Assembly (NCBI RefSeq): GCF_003858455.1
Contig: NZ_RQZF01000004.1
Coordinates: forward strand, 62,001 to 126,000
Length of the DNA: 64,000 bases
Direction: 5' to 3'
Origin: Schaalia canis
Lineage (GTDB): Bacteria; Actinomycetota; Actinomycetes; Actinomycetales; Actinomycetaceae
In this document: in pieces, positions 20,940 through 30,408 of the stretch
Layout of the letters: each line of letters begins with the position of its first letter
Numbering within the stretch: position 1 is the first letter of the stretch
The notes under the pieces: model-generated
Database searches by the model: none
Seen by the model: the letters and a program-made list of their open reading frames with translations, nothing else
What the model was told of the DNA's origin: nothing
Position numbers and translations under genes: made by a program

Positions 20940-21668
20940 ATGACGACCACCGGAACCGACAGTATCCGCACTAGCCTTATGGAACTTGCTGAGGAAAAGC
21001 ACGCAGACTTTACCGCCAAGCTTGCCCCCACTGTGCCTCGCGAACAAATTCTTGGCGTTCGCGTCCCCGCACTACGAAAACTTGCAAAGTTCCTACGTAA
21101 AAAAGAGGTGTCGCTCGCAGAGGATTTCCTGGCCTCCCTTCCACACGAGACTCTGGAAGAAAACCTCCTGCACGGTCTGATACTCAATGAAGAAAAGGAC
21201 GCTCAACACTTCATTGCACAGGTGGAGGCCTTCTTCCCTTTCATCGACAACTGGATGGTCTCCGACATTATTTCTCCACGCCTGACCGCCACCCACCACG
21301 AGGAGCTCGAAGGATCAATCAGTCAATGGCTTACTAGCAACCAGGTCTACCCCGTCAGGGTCGCTGTGCAGCTCCTCATGTCGTACTACCTCGACGACTA
21401 TTTCCGAAAGGAACACCTCAACTGGGTGGCGGCAGTGAGCAATCCCGACTACTACGCCCGCATGGCCTGCGCCTGGTACTTCGCTACCGCCCTCGCCAAA
21501 CAACCTCACACCGCTCGGCCTTACTTTTTTGCCGAGGATGGAGGTGAGATCATTGACCCCCAGACGCGACGAATGGCTATCACGAAGGCCTGCGAAAGCC
21601 GCCGCATACCCGACGCCACAAAGGAAGCGTTACGGCGGGAGCGCCAACGCCTCACACTCTCGACGTGA
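20940..21668 (+). CDS. AlkD-like DNA alkylation repair protein
   Basis: This 242-residue all-helical HEAT-repeat protein matches the AlkD/DNA alkylation repair family. AlkD glycosylases excise cationic alkylated bases (N3-methyladenine, N7-methylguanine) without flipping the base. The catalytic-site Trp and Asp lie in DNWMVSD (Trp105, Asp109), and the family arginine region in ARMACAWYFA near residue 175. The ATG at 20940 has only a modest GAGGAA upstream at long spacing. It is monocistronic on the plus strand. Confidence 0.85.
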   Translation: MTTTGTDSIRTSLMELAEEKHADFTAKLAPTVPREQILGVRVPALRKLAKFLRKKEVSLAEDFLASLPHETLEENLLHGLILNEEKDAQHFIAQVEAFFPFIDNWMVSDIISPRLTATHHEELEGSISQWLTSNQVYPVRVAVQLLMSYYLDDYFRKEHLNWVAAVSNPDYYARMACAWYFATALAKQPHTARPYFFAEDGGEIIDPQTRRMAITKACESRRIPDATKEALRRERQRLTLST

Positions 21669-21859
21669 CGAAATACTTAAGGTCGAGCGACGGAGGGCTT
21701 TGGTGACATAAAGTGCGGGTTTGGCCACGATTTGCAAAAAGTGACCCGCATATCTGGCGCCCACAGCCCTGCGCACCCTAGGGTGGAGAAGCAGCAGTGT
21801 TTCTGACGGATGACTCCGTAAAACACCGCAGTCCCTGTTGCCGACGAAAAGAGCACTCA

Positions 21860-24325
21860 ATGGCACGCAACCCGCAGGACCTGCCCATGGACCCTTCACA
21901 CCTGCCCTCCCGCGCCGAGGCAGCCCGCCAACGCGCAGCAGCAGCCGAAGCCCAAGCAGACACTCGGGCCCGCAGTGCACGAACCCCCGAGCCGACCCCC
22001 CAGCCTCGCCCAACACCCGCGGCCACAACCGTGCACGGGCAAGTAGGGGCGGGGGCCCCGTCCAGTGCGGCACCGCAACGCCGCTCCGTGCTCCAACGCA
22101 GCCATGAGCCCAGGCCAGAATACGACTGGCCCCAAGCCTCAACGACGAAAAGCCGACCCAAACGCAATGCAGCCGCCCCCGCCGACACCACAAAGAACGT
22201 CTCCAAAGGACGCCGCTGGGCACGCCGCATCGGTAAAGGCATCGCCTTCTCCGTGCTCTTCCTCGTCCTGGCCGGCCTGGGCGTATTCGGCTACCTCTAC
22301 AACCGCCTGACCATTCCCGCAGCCGACGAAGTTGCCCTCGCCCAAACCACCACTGTCTACTACAACGACGGCACCACACGCATGGGCACCTTCTCCGAGG
22401 TCAATCGCACCATCATTGATGCCTCGACCCTGCCTGACTACGTCCCCCACGCTATCGTCGCCTCCGAAGATCGGACCTTCTACACCAACTCCGGCATCGA
22501 CATCCGCGGCATCCTGCGCGCCCTCTACACCAATATCACCACCGGTAGCCGTCAGGGCGGCTCAACCCTGACCCAGCAGTACGTTGAGCGCTACTACATG
22601 GGGGACACCACCAGCTACGTCGGCAAGGCAAAAGAAGCCATCCTGGCGCTGAAAATCAATAATCAGCAGACCAAGGATGAAATCATCGGCAACTACATGA
22701 ACACGATCTACTTTGGTCGTGGCGCCTACGGCATTGAGGCGGCAGCAAAGGCCTACTACGGCAAATCCGCTAAGGACCTGACGCTGTCAGAGTCGGCAAT
22801 GCTTGCCGGTATCATCCCAGCCCCATCCCTGTGGGACCCTGCATTGGATGAGGAACAGGCCCAAACCCGTTGGAAGCGTGTTCTCAACCTCATGGTTGAA
22901 GACGGGTGGATCAATAAGGCCGAGGCTGATGCCGCCACCTTCCCGCAAACTGTTGATCCAAATGCGGAACGCACCGACGACTGGGCCGGCCCGCAAGGAT
23001 ACCTTCTTGAACAGGTCCGAGCAGAGCTCAAGGCCACCGGTGCCTTTACCGACGAGCAGATCGAAAATGGTGGTCTGACGATTATCTCCACCATTGACAA
23101 GGCCAAGAATGATGCGGCGATTGCAGCAGCCAACACCATGAACGAGGTCGAAGGCTGGAACCCGCAGACCATGCATCTGGCGCTGTCATCCGTTGACCCC
23201 AACACCGGAGAGATCGTGGCCGAATACGCGGGACACGACTACCTGGAGCGTCAACAAAACGCCGTCACTCAGGACATTTCCGCTGCGGCATCCACCTTTA
23301 AAACCTTCACCCTGTTGGCTAATCAGATCAACGGCGGGTCCATTGAGGACATCTACGATGGTCGCTCACCGCGTCGCTTTGACGGGCTGGCAGAAACCGT
23401 TGAAAACGACGGTGGGTACTCCTGGGGGCGTGTGAGCCTGACAAAGGCCATGCAATACTCGATCAATACCGCCTTCGTGGAACTCAACGAAAAAGTCGGC
23501 TCCGATAAGACCCTCAAAGTCGCCATCGATGCGGGCATCCCGGAAGACACCCTTGGTCTGGACGGAACTCTGTTGAACGTCCTGGGGTTTGCTGCGCCGC
23601 ACAATATCGACATCACCGCCGCATACTCCACCATCGCATCGGGTGGATACCGCATTACCCCCCACATTGTTCGTGAGGTCAAGAATGGTGATGGGCAGGT
23701 TGTCTACAAGACCATCATCGACCCCAAGCAGGTCTTTGAAGCCACCGAACTATCGGGCATCCTGCCAGCTCTTGAGGCCGTCATGGAACGCGGCGGCACA
23801 GGTGAAACTGTGGCCACGCTTGGGCGGAAGGTCGCTGGAAAGACAGGAACCTCCGAGGAACAAAAGTCAGCCCAATTCGTTGGCATGATCCCCCAGCTCG
23901 TCACCACGGTGAGCATGTATCAGTCCGATGAGAATGGCAACCCCGTGCCGCTGACAAACATCGGTGGACTCGATCAGTTCCACGGCGGCGACTGGCCAGC
24001 AGATGTGTGGCTGTCCTACATGGAAAAGGCCACTGAAGGCATGGACAATATCGACTACCCCTGGCGTGTCGCCGTCCGCCAGCCCACGCGCTACATTGAA
24101 GAACCTCAATCTGCGCCTGAGCCTGAGCCCGAAGCACCTCAAAGCGAGGAAACGCCTGTGGAGGTTCAACCAGACGAGCAGAGCTCAGGTGCATCAGAGA
24201 ACCCTGACGAGGGCACCAACCCCGACGACGACACCTACATTCCCACACCGATAGGCCCCGGAGACCCTGCTCCACCAAGTAATGGCCGTATCGATGAGAA
24301 CGGGATTTGGCGGCCGACTGAATAA
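21860..24325 (+). CDS. Bifunctional penicillin-binding protein (class A)
   Basis: Class A PBPs polymerise glycan strands and cross-link peptidoglycan outside the membrane. I start at the ATG MARNPQ behind AAAAGAG; an upstream GTG would add 21 residues. The 821-residue protein has a disordered Ala/Pro/Arg-rich cytoplasmic region (1-110), one membrane helix (about 118-140), the GT51 domain with EDRTFY, GGSTLTQQYVE and YFGRGAYGIEAA, and the transpeptidase domain with SxxK (STFK), SxN (SIN) and KTG (GKTGTSEE). A Pro/Glu-rich tail follows. It resembles PonA/PonA2 without clear PASTA domains. Confidence 0.95.
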   Translation: MARNPQDLPMDPSHLPSRAEAARQRAAAAEAQADTRARSARTPEPTPQPRPTPAATTVHGQVGAGAPSSAAPQRRSVLQRSHEPRPEYDWPQASTTKSRPKRNAAAPADTTKNVSKGRRWARRIGKGIAFSVLFLVLAGLGVFGYLYNRLTIPAADEVALAQTTTVYYNDGTTRMGTFSEVNRTIIDASTLPDYVPHAIVASEDRTFYTNSGIDIRGILRALYTNITTGSRQGGSTLTQQYVERYYMGDTTSYVGKAKEAILALKINNQQTKDEIIGNYMNTIYFGRGAYGIEAAAKAYYGKSAKDLTLSESAMLAGIIPAPSLWDPALDEEQAQTRWKRVLNLMVEDGWINKAEADAATFPQTVDPNAERTDDWAGPQGYLLEQVRAELKATGAFTDEQIENGGLTIISTIDKAKNDAAIAAANTMNEVEGWNPQTMHLALSSVDPNTGEIVAEYAGHDYLERQQNAVTQDISAAASTFKTFTLLANQINGGSIEDIYDGRSPRRFDGLAETVENDGGYSWGRVSLTKAMQYSINTAFVELNEKVGSDKTLKVAIDAGIPEDTLGLDGTLLNVLGFAAPHNIDITAAYSTIASGGYRITPHIVREVKNGDGQVVYKTIIDPKQVFEATELSGILPALEAVMERGGTGETVATLGRKVAGKTGTSEEQKSAQFVGMIPQLVTTVSMYQSDENGNPVPLTNIGGLDQFHGGDWPADVWLSYMEKATEGMDNIDYPWRVAVRQPTRYIEEPQSAPEPEPEAPQSEETPVEVQPDEQSSGASENPDEGTNPDDDTYIPTPIGPGDPAPPSNGRIDENGIWRPTE

Positions 24326-24352
24326 ACCGGAAACGCCCGGGCTGTAGCGAGA

Positions 24353-24399
24353 AAACACTGTGGGCCTGGCTCCCTAAGGGAGCCAGGCCCACAGTGTTT
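24353..24399. terminator. Bidirectional terminator, PBP / rplI
   Basis: A perfect 22-bp stem starts AAACACTGTGGGCCTG and closes on loop TAA; A-rich and T-rich flanks let it work for both convergent genes. Its outer part AAACACTGTGG recurs in the terminator at 57284-57345. Confidence 0.9.
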
Positions 24400-24443
24400 A
24401 AGCAGTGATCCGCTCAGCGAATCAGCTACCCATCAGTGAAGAT

Positions 24444-24902
24444 TCACTTGGCAGCGACGACGCGAACCTTGAGGTTAGCGGTCACCTCATTGTGGAGGTT
24501 AATAACCACGGTGTAGTCGCCGGTGGTCTTGATCGGAGAAGCGATCACCACGCGACGACGGTCGATGGTCTGGCCGAGTTCAGCCTTGACAGCCTCAGCA
24601 ATGTCAGAGGTGGACACGGCGCCGAAGAGACGTCCGTTGCCGCCGACCTTGGCTGAGATGGTCACAGGAGCAGCAGCCTGGAGGACGTCGCGCACGGCGC
24701 GAGCGTCATCGATGGAAGCGATCTCGCGCTTGCGGCGAGCAGCAGCCATCTGGTCAATCTGCTTCTGAGCGCCCTTAGACCAGGCGGTAGCCAGGCCACG
24801 GGGAACCAGGTAGTTACGGGCGTAACCGTCCTTGACCTCGACAACATCGCCGGCAGCGCCGAGATGCTCGACATCGTGGGTGAGGATGAGCTTAGTAGCC
24901 AT
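24444..24902 (-). CDS. rplI: 50S ribosomal protein L9
   Basis: L9 binds 23S rRNA at the base of the L1 stalk. The 152-residue protein shows the N-terminal signature LILTHDVEHLGAAGDVVEVKDGYARNYLVPRGLA, a connecting helix and the C-terminal domain. It is the last gene of the rpsF-ssb-rpsR-rplI operon and is followed by a strong bidirectional terminator. Confidence 0.97.
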   Translation of the reverse strand: MATKLILTHDVEHLGAAGDVVEVKDGYARNYLVPRGLATAWSKGAQKQIDQMAAARRKREIASIDDARAVRDVLQAAAPVTISAKVGGNGRLFGAVSTSDIAEAVKAELGQTIDRRRVVIASPIKTTGDYTVVINLHNEVTANLKVRVVAAK

Positions 24903-24925
24903 GAGTAGTAATCCCTTCCCCTCGA

Positions 24926-25168
24926 TCAGCGGCCGGAGGACGAGTACGGCAGCAGAGCCATCTCGCGGGCGTTCTTAACGGCCTTGGCAATGCGACGCTG
25001 TTCCTGCACGGACACGCCAGTCACGCGGCGAGCGCGGATCTTGCCGCGGTCCGAGATGAACTTACGAAGCAGAGCGGTGTCCTTGTAGTCGATCTTTTCG
25101 ATCTTGGCCGACTTCAAGGGGTTGGCCTTCTTCTTGATGGGCTTATTGCGAAGTTGAGGCTTCGCCAT
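24926..25168 (-). CDS. rpsR: 30S ribosomal protein S18
   Basis: S18 pairs with S6 on the 30S platform. The 80-residue protein [20 protein letters not shown] continues to [25 protein letters not shown], the S18 core. I start at the ATG at 25168, preceded by AAGGAGACC; the open frame extends 13 codons upstream without support. It lies between ssb and rplI. Confidence 0.97.
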   Translation of the reverse strand: MAKPQLRNKPIKKKANPLKSAKIEKIDYKDTALLRKFISDRGKIRARRVTGVSVQEQRRIAKAVKNAREMALLPYSSSGR

Positions 25169-25249
25169 GATGGTCTCCTTGTGATCTGGGCGGCCGGGCC
25201 GCCCCAAGCATTGTGTGAGCGTTGCTGAGAGAATCCCTCAGCGTGAGAC

Positions 25250-25834
25250 TCAGAACGGCGGTTCGTCGCCGAACGAGGCCGCACCACCATCGGTACGCCA
25301 CGGGTCACCTGTACTGCCCCCAGCGGGAGCCGAGTAGGTAGCCTGGCCACCATATCCACCCTGGTTATAGCCGCCCTGGTTGTAACCATCCTGAGGCTGG
25401 CCATATCCACCCTGACCCTGAGGCTGACCGTAGCCGCCTCCCTGGCTGTAGCCACCCTGGCCGGACGGTGCCTGCACGCGGGTCACTTGAGCCTTCGCGC
25501 GACGCAGCGAAGGGCCGACCTCGTCAACTTGAAGTTCGACGACGGTACGACGCTCGCCCTCGCGGGTCTCGTAAGAGCGCTGGGTCAGACGACCCTGCAC
25601 AATCACGCGCATACCTTTACGCAGCGACTCAGCCACATTCTCAGCGGCTTCACGCCACACGCTGCAGCGCATGAACAGGGTCTCGCCGTCTTTCCATTCA
25701 TTGGACTGACGGTCAAAGCTACGGGGGGTCGATGCCACCGTGAAGTCAGCAACTGCAGCGCCCGAGGGCGTGAAGCGCAGCTCCGGGTCAGCGGTGAGAT
25801 TACCGATGATCGTAATGACGGTTTCTCCGGCCAT
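25250..25834 (-). CDS. ssb: Single-stranded DNA-binding protein
   Basis: The OB fold occupies residues 1-110 ([25 protein letters not shown]). After it comes a Gly/Gln/Tyr-rich flexible linker with GGYxQ-type repeats and the acidic tip DEPPF, which recruits repair and replication partners. At 194 residues it is the replicative SSB. The location between rpsF and rpsR is conserved. Confidence 0.97.
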   Translation of the reverse strand: MAGETVITIIGNLTADPELRFTPSGAAVADFTVASTPRSFDRQSNEWKDGETLFMRCSVWREAAENVAESLRKGMRVIVQGRLTQRSYETREGERRTVVELQVDEVGPSLRRAKAQVTRVQAPSGQGGYSQGGGYGQPQGQGGYGQPQDGYNQGGYNQGGYGGQATYSAPAGGSTGDPWRTDGGAASFGDEPPF

Positions 25835-25897
25835 TTCTGCTCCTCAGTGGAATCGATTGAGTGGACTCAAAGGTGAAAGAGTGATGCGGATACGACG

Positions 25898-26188
25898 TCA
25901 GTGAGCGTCGGGGCGCAGGAGCTTGGTGCGCAGAATAGCCTCAGAAAGGCCCATCTGGCGGGTGATTTCCAGCGCGACGGCAGGGGTCGTGGTCATGTTG
26001 ATGACAACGTAGATGCCTTCAGAACGCTTGTTGATGTCGTAGGCAAGGCGACGCTTGCCCCAAATGTCGATGTTCTCAACGGAGCCGCCATCAGCCGTCA
26101 CCAGCTGCATGTACTTTTCCATTGAGGGTGCGACGGTGCGCTCGTCGATCGAGGGATCGAGGATCACCATGAGTTCATATGCACGCAC
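25898..26188 (-). CDS. rpsF: 30S ribosomal protein S6
   Basis: S6 starts with the conserved (V)RAYELMVILDPSID and has ENIDIWGKRRLAYDINKRSEGIYVV. I use the GTG at 26188, about eleven bases after AGGAGG, giving the normal 96 residues; a GTG at 26200 lies inside the ribosome site. It heads the rpsF-ssb-rpsR-rplI operon. A hairpin lies in its leader. Confidence 0.95.
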   Translation of the reverse strand: MRAYELMVILDPSIDERTVAPSMEKYMQLVTADGGSVENIDIWGKRRLAYDINKRSEGIYVVINMTTTPAVALEITRQMGLSEAILRTKLLRPDAH

Positions 26189-26217
26189 GTGAATACCCAC
26201 CTCCTATGGTCTTCGCG

Positions 26218-26236
26218 GTCACGGTCTTTCCGTGAC
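26218..26236 (-). promoter_or_regulatory. Hairpin in the rpsF leader
   Basis: GTCACGG and CCGTGAC form a 7-bp stem with a 5-nt loop about 12 bases upstream of the rpsF ribosome site. S6:S18 are known to repress rpsF mRNA by binding a leader structure in many bacteria; whether this is that element cannot be decided here. Confidence 0.35.
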
Positions 26237-26400
26237 AGGAGGGTCATGCGTCAGACGAGGCCGAAGCCCCGCCTTCAGGACCGCTTCTCACCCGGGACGG
26301 GCGCAGAATAGTCCGACTTCCTATCCTAGTGGGGGTAGAGGCCACATGTCATGTGTGCGCTCAACATTGAACGCGTGCAATAGAGCACCCCCGAAGGGAA

Positions 26401-26901
26401 TTAGAGGCTCAAACCCGCCATCAAAGTCTCCAGTGCCGACTGCATCATCCTGCCTGAAATGAAGGTAGCAATACCGGGAAGAACCAACACTGTCACCAGG
26501 GCAATGATGCTCATGGTCTTGGGGCGTTCCTTGACGATAGCGACGATGGCCACAATAAGGGCTACCAGGTTAATGAGGCCGGCGATCCCCAGTGTGCCGA
26601 AGCGAATGGCATCAGCGTTCTCGGCAGCTTCCACCAGTTCAGTCATGCCCATCTGACTGACAGCTTCAGGGGTCATGCCACGCAGGGCAAGCCAACTGCT
26701 GCCAAGGATCATCAGGGATGCGAGGATCGTCAATCCTAGTGCCGTCATTGACAAGACTTTCTTTGTCGGTTGAAGCGGCATGGGGGTGGGGGTGGGCATC
26801 ATGCCAGCTTGGGGCATCTGACCAGGATTGGGCGTCTGGCCCGAGGGCGGCATGGGGTCGGGTCCGGGCATCTGGCCGGGAGGTGGGGGCGTGGTGGACA
26901 T
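26401..26901 (-). CDS. Pro/Met-rich DUF4190-like membrane protein of unknown function
   Basis: The 166-residue protein starts with about 45 residues rich in Pro, Met, Gly and Gln, then has three hydrophobic segments at about 52-72, 99-122 and 128-150. This proline-rich head plus small membrane tail is common in Actinobacteria, but I do not recognise a specific family with confidence. The ATG follows AAAGGAG. It is separated from the rpsF operon by 200 bp and is downstream of the MATE gene on the same strand. Confidence 0.7.
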   Translation of the reverse strand: MSTTPPPPGQMPGPDPMPPSGQTPNPGQMPQAGMMPTPTPMPLQPTKKVLSMTALGLTILASLMILGSSWLALRGMTPEAVSQMGMTELVEAAENADAIRFGTLGIAGLINLVALIVAIVAIVKERPKTMSIIALVTVLVLPGIATFISGRMMQSALETLMAGLSL

Positions 26902-26978
26902 GGAAGGCTCCTTTCCGGGAGGGAAATGTGCCCTTACGATAGCCCAGAAAGGCGCAGAAAAACAGAGTTTTTTGAGAA

Positions 26979-28312
26979 TTATCTGGGCGTTTGGGAATCG
27001 TGGCGGAACTCATCGCGTAATCCCCACATCAAGCACGCTAGGCGCGCCCCCATGAACAGCAGGGCCCACTCCGCCCAGAGGCCAGCAAGTGACCAGTTTG
27101 CAGGCCATTGGCTCATCCGTGGACTCATCATCCATAGCAGCGGCACATGTCCGGCTAGGAGGCCCGCATGCACCCCAGCCAAGAAGCGCGCCCGATCCGC
27201 CCCCATCATCACCCCGTCAAAAAGGAAGACCGCACTGGCAATCGGCATCCCCACCGCGGCAACGAGCAGGCCGGCGGTGGTGGCGGCGCGCACGACCTCG
27301 TCAGTGGAGAAGAACATGGGCAGTAGGGGAGAGGCGAGCGCAAAAACGCCACCGAGGACAAGGCCAGCGCCCACACCCCACATGCTCAGGCGACGCAGGA
27401 GCAGTTGTGAAGCCGCATGATCGCCCCTGCCGGCAGCCGTGGCGAAAAGGGTTTGACCGGCCACCGCTAAAGCATCAAAGGCGTAGGACGCAAAAGACCA
27501 CAATGACCAGACAATCTGGTGAGCCGCAAGAGCAGTGACCCCCATGCCGGTGGCCGCCGTGAGCAGAGCCAGCAGAGACAGGCGCAAGGCCAGGGTGCGC
27601 ACAAAGTAGGGCACGCCATCGCGGGCGCTGCCAAAAATCCCCGCAAAACGAGGCCGCAGCGTCAGGGCATGGCCGCGCGATCGGCGTAGGAAAGCGCGAA
27701 GGAGGGCGGCGGCCATGAGGAGCTGGGTGAGGGAAGTGCCCACAGCAGAACCGGCCACACCCCAGCTCAGGCCGTAGATGAACACAGCGTTGGCGCCCGT
27801 ATTGAACAGGGCCCCCAGGGAGGCAACCTTCAGGGCGGTGGTCGTATCGTGCAGGCCTCGTAGAACTCCCGTCAGTGCCATGACGATGAACATGCCGACC
27901 ACGCCAGGAGCTGAGTATCGCAGGTAGTCCACGGCGTGAGGGATGACGGTTGGATCGGGGCCAAAGAAGCCAATGAGGGCGTGTGCGCCGAGGGTGAGGA
28001 TAAGCGCGGAGGTGAGGCCCAGGAGAAGAGCGAGCCACACCGCGTTAATTCCTGCGCTCAGAGCGTGGGAGAGTTTTCCTTCACCGAGGGCGCGTGCAGC
28101 CTGGGTGGTTGTGGAAAACAGGAGAAAGACGAAGAGGCCAACAAGGGTTTGGACGATGGTGGAGGCAAGGCCTAAGCCTGCAAGCTCGGCGGTACCCAGG
28201 TGCCCAACCATGGCAGAGTCAATGAGGATAAAGAGGGCTCAGCAATAAGAGCACCCAGTGCGGGCAGTGCGAGGTTGAGGATTTGACGGGTGAGTGAAGG
28301 TGCCGAGGTCAT
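26979..28312 (-). pseudogene. MATE (DinF-type) efflux transporter with a frameshift
   Basis: The main frame (from 28211, MVGHLGTAELAGLGLAS) is a 410-residue MATE/DinF transporter with about eleven helices, but it lacks the first helix. That segment is intact in another frame from an ATG at 28312: LTRQILNLALPALGALIAEP. Adding one C to the run at 28235-28237 (GGG on plus) joins the two as EPLFILIDSAMVGHLG, the canonical family sequence. So a single-base deletion splits the gene. It could be a real mutation, a phase-variable tract or a sequencing error. MATE proteins export drugs or metabolites in exchange for Na+ or H+. Confidence 0.85.
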
Positions 28313-28732
28313 AGGGCGTTTCTTGGAGATATTCGGGAGAATTTCAGGGTTTTTCAGGTGTGTGAGGGAAGTGTAACGCCTTCGGGGATGAGCGGCATCT
28401 CCATCTTAAATGTGATGACGATTACACATGTGGATGTGTATCCACAACCTGTGAATAGAGCTGTGGATGAGAGGGAAAGGATATGGCCCGAGATTCTGCC
28501 AAGTGACATTCGTGTAATTCTCCGAGGGCCCGTGAGGAATTTCCACAGGTCTACCCACAGGATGTGGAAAACTTCCCCTCTTGTCCACAGGCAATTCACA
28601 CCCCCATCCACATTCTGGGTTCGCTCAGCCGACCACCATAGCGCTAAGGTGCCTAATGCTTATAGGCATAACCCACTCCCCACAGCACTTTCCCAGCTAT
28701 GGGGACGCAGGATGAAGGGATAGCCCCACACC
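28313..28732. other. MATE-dnaB intergenic region
   Basis: This is a 420-bp divergent spacer without a gene. Its main content is the DnaA-box array at 28429-28612. Confidence 0.7.
28429..28612. promoter_or_regulatory. DnaA-box cluster upstream of dnaB
   Basis: Ten DnaA-box-like nonamers lie in 184 bp: 28429 (TGTGGATGT), 28438 (GTATCCACA), 28450 (TGTGAATAG), 28462 (TGTGGATGA), 28539 (ATTTCCACA), 28551 (CTACCCACA), 28563 (TGTGGAAAA), 28581 (TTGTCCACA, perfect), 28592 (CAATTCACA) and 28604 (CCATCCACA). This density equals or exceeds that of the oriC spacers. The dnaB promoter must lie in or beside it. Confidence 0.8.
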
Positions 28733-30079
28733 ATGTCATCGGAGCAGGATTTCGACCGCACTCCACCCCAAGACATCGACGCAGAAATGTCGGTGCTGGG
28801 CTCCATGATGCTCTCCCCAGAAGCTATCCACGACGTCACCGAAATCATCCGCGGCAGCGACTACTACCTGCCTGCCCACGAAACAATCCACGACATCATC
28901 CTCGACCTTTCAGGGCGCGACGAACCCGTCGACGCCATCACCGTGGCCGCCGAACTCCAACGCCGCGGCGACCTCACCCGCGTGGGCGGAGCCGCCTACC
29001 TTCACAGCCTCATCGCCTCCGTCCCCACCGCCGCCAACGCCGGCTACTACGCTCACATTGTCCGCGAACGCTCCGTCCTACGACGCCTCGTCACCGCAGG
29101 AACGCGCGTCGTCCAACTGGGATACGCCGACGCCGGGGGAGACGTCGACCAAATCGTTGACCAAGCCCAAGCAGAGATCTATGCCGTCTCTGAACGTCGT
29201 GCCGCCACCGACTACGTCGTCATGAGCGAACTCACCGACTCCATCCTCGACGAACTTGAAGAGATCGAGGCAAATAAAGGCAAGCTCACAGGCGTCCCCA
29301 CCGGCTTTACCGACCTCGATAAACTCACCCAAGGCCTCCACCCCGGGCAGATGATTATCATCGCCGCCCGCCCCGCCATGGGAAAGTCCACCCTGGCCCT
29401 GGACTTTTGCCGATCGGCCTCGATCCACAACAATCGCGCCTCGGTGATCTTCTCCCTTGAAATGTCGCGCAGCGAAATCGCCATGCGTATGCTGTCGGCC
29501 GAATCAGGCGTGTGGCTGTCGAAAATGCGTGACGGCTCGATGGAAGGCCGCGACTGGGAACGCGTGTCAACGACCATGTCCAAGATTTCCGACGCGCCGC
29601 TCTTTATTGACGACTCACCCAATATGGCCATCACCGAAATCCGCGCCAAATGCCGACGCCTTAAACAACAGCACGACCTTGCCCTGGTTGTCATCGACTA
29701 CCTGCAGCTCATGAGTTCAGGCAAACGCGTCGAATCACGTCAGCAGGAAGTCTCGGAGTTCTCCCGCCAGTTGAAATTGCTGGCCAAAGAGATTGAGGTG
29801 CCCGTCATTGCTGTTGCCCAGCTCAACCGTGGCCCAGAAGGACGAACCGACCGTAAACCGATGATGGCGGACCTGCGTGAATCAGGTTCACTGGAGCAGG
29901 ACGCGGACATCATTATGCTCCTGCACCGTCCCGCCTACTACAACGAAGATGACCGGCCGGGCGAGGCTGACATCATCGTCGCCAAGCACCGAAACGGCCA
30001 GACCAAAACCATTCCGGCACTCTTCCAAGGACACCTGGCGCGCTTTGCCAACTTCACCGGCCGGGAAGAACCGGCCTAA
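28733..30079 (+). CDS. dnaB: Replicative DNA helicase DnaB
   Basis: DnaB is the hexameric 5'-3' fork helicase and recruits primase. The 448-residue protein has the N-terminal domain (PPQDIDAEMSVLGSMMLSPEAI), a linker, and the RecA-like domain with Walker A ARPAMGKSTLALD near residue 215, Walker B VVIDYLQLM near 320, and the conserved QLNRGPEGR and ADIIMLLHRP. No intein interrupts it, unlike many actinobacterial homologues. It is about 19 kb from oriC and is preceded by the DnaA-box cluster. Confidence 0.98.
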   Translation: MSSEQDFDRTPPQDIDAEMSVLGSMMLSPEAIHDVTEIIRGSDYYLPAHETIHDIILDLSGRDEPVDAITVAAELQRRGDLTRVGGAAYLHSLIASVPTAANAGYYAHIVRERSVLRRLVTAGTRVVQLGYADAGGDVDQIVDQAQAEIYAVSERRAATDYVVMSELTDSILDELEEIEANKGKLTGVPTGFTDLDKLTQGLHPGQMIIIAARPAMGKSTLALDFCRSASIHNNRASVIFSLEMSRSEIAMRMLSAESGVWLSKMRDGSMEGRDWERVSTTMSKISDAPLFIDDSPNMAITEIRAKCRRLKQQHDLALVVIDYLQLMSSGKRVESRQQEVSEFSRQLKLLAKEIEVPVIAVAQLNRGPEGRTDRKPMMADLRESGSLEQDADIIMLLHRPAYYNEDDRPGEADIIVAKHRNGQTKTIPALFQGHLARFANFTGREEPA

Positions 30080-30408
30080 AGAACCTGCTGAAAGGCCCGG
30101 GCGTGCGCAGAATCTGCTTAACGGAGCAGTCAACGGCTGCGGGGGAGCCGATTGTAGATATGACCGGGCGGCCGTGCGGGTTGCGTGACAGTTGTTGCAC
30201 GGGTTGTCAGTTGTTGTGCTGTGTGACAGGCGGGGCTGTCACCTAAAGTCGCACATGCTCCCCAAGACAACAAGTGTCACACAAACGAGCCGGTGCCAGT
30301 GGCGATGGAGGTGACAGCCATTCAATGACAACGCTTGAGCGCCGCCGTGAGACCCACATGTGATGCCTCGCCAAGAGTGCAGCCAAACCAGTCAAGCACC
30401 CTCCGGCA
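30080..30408. other. Spacer after dnaB with concentric palindromes
   Basis: No gene is seen. At 30181-30284 an interrupted palindrome has outer arms GTGACAGTTGTTG (30185-30197) and CAACAAGTGTCAC (30268-30280) and inner arms GTGACAG (30223-30229) and CTGTCAC (30236-30242), all sharing one axis. GTGACAG recurs at 30311. It may be an operator array or a structured transcript end. Confidence 0.5.
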
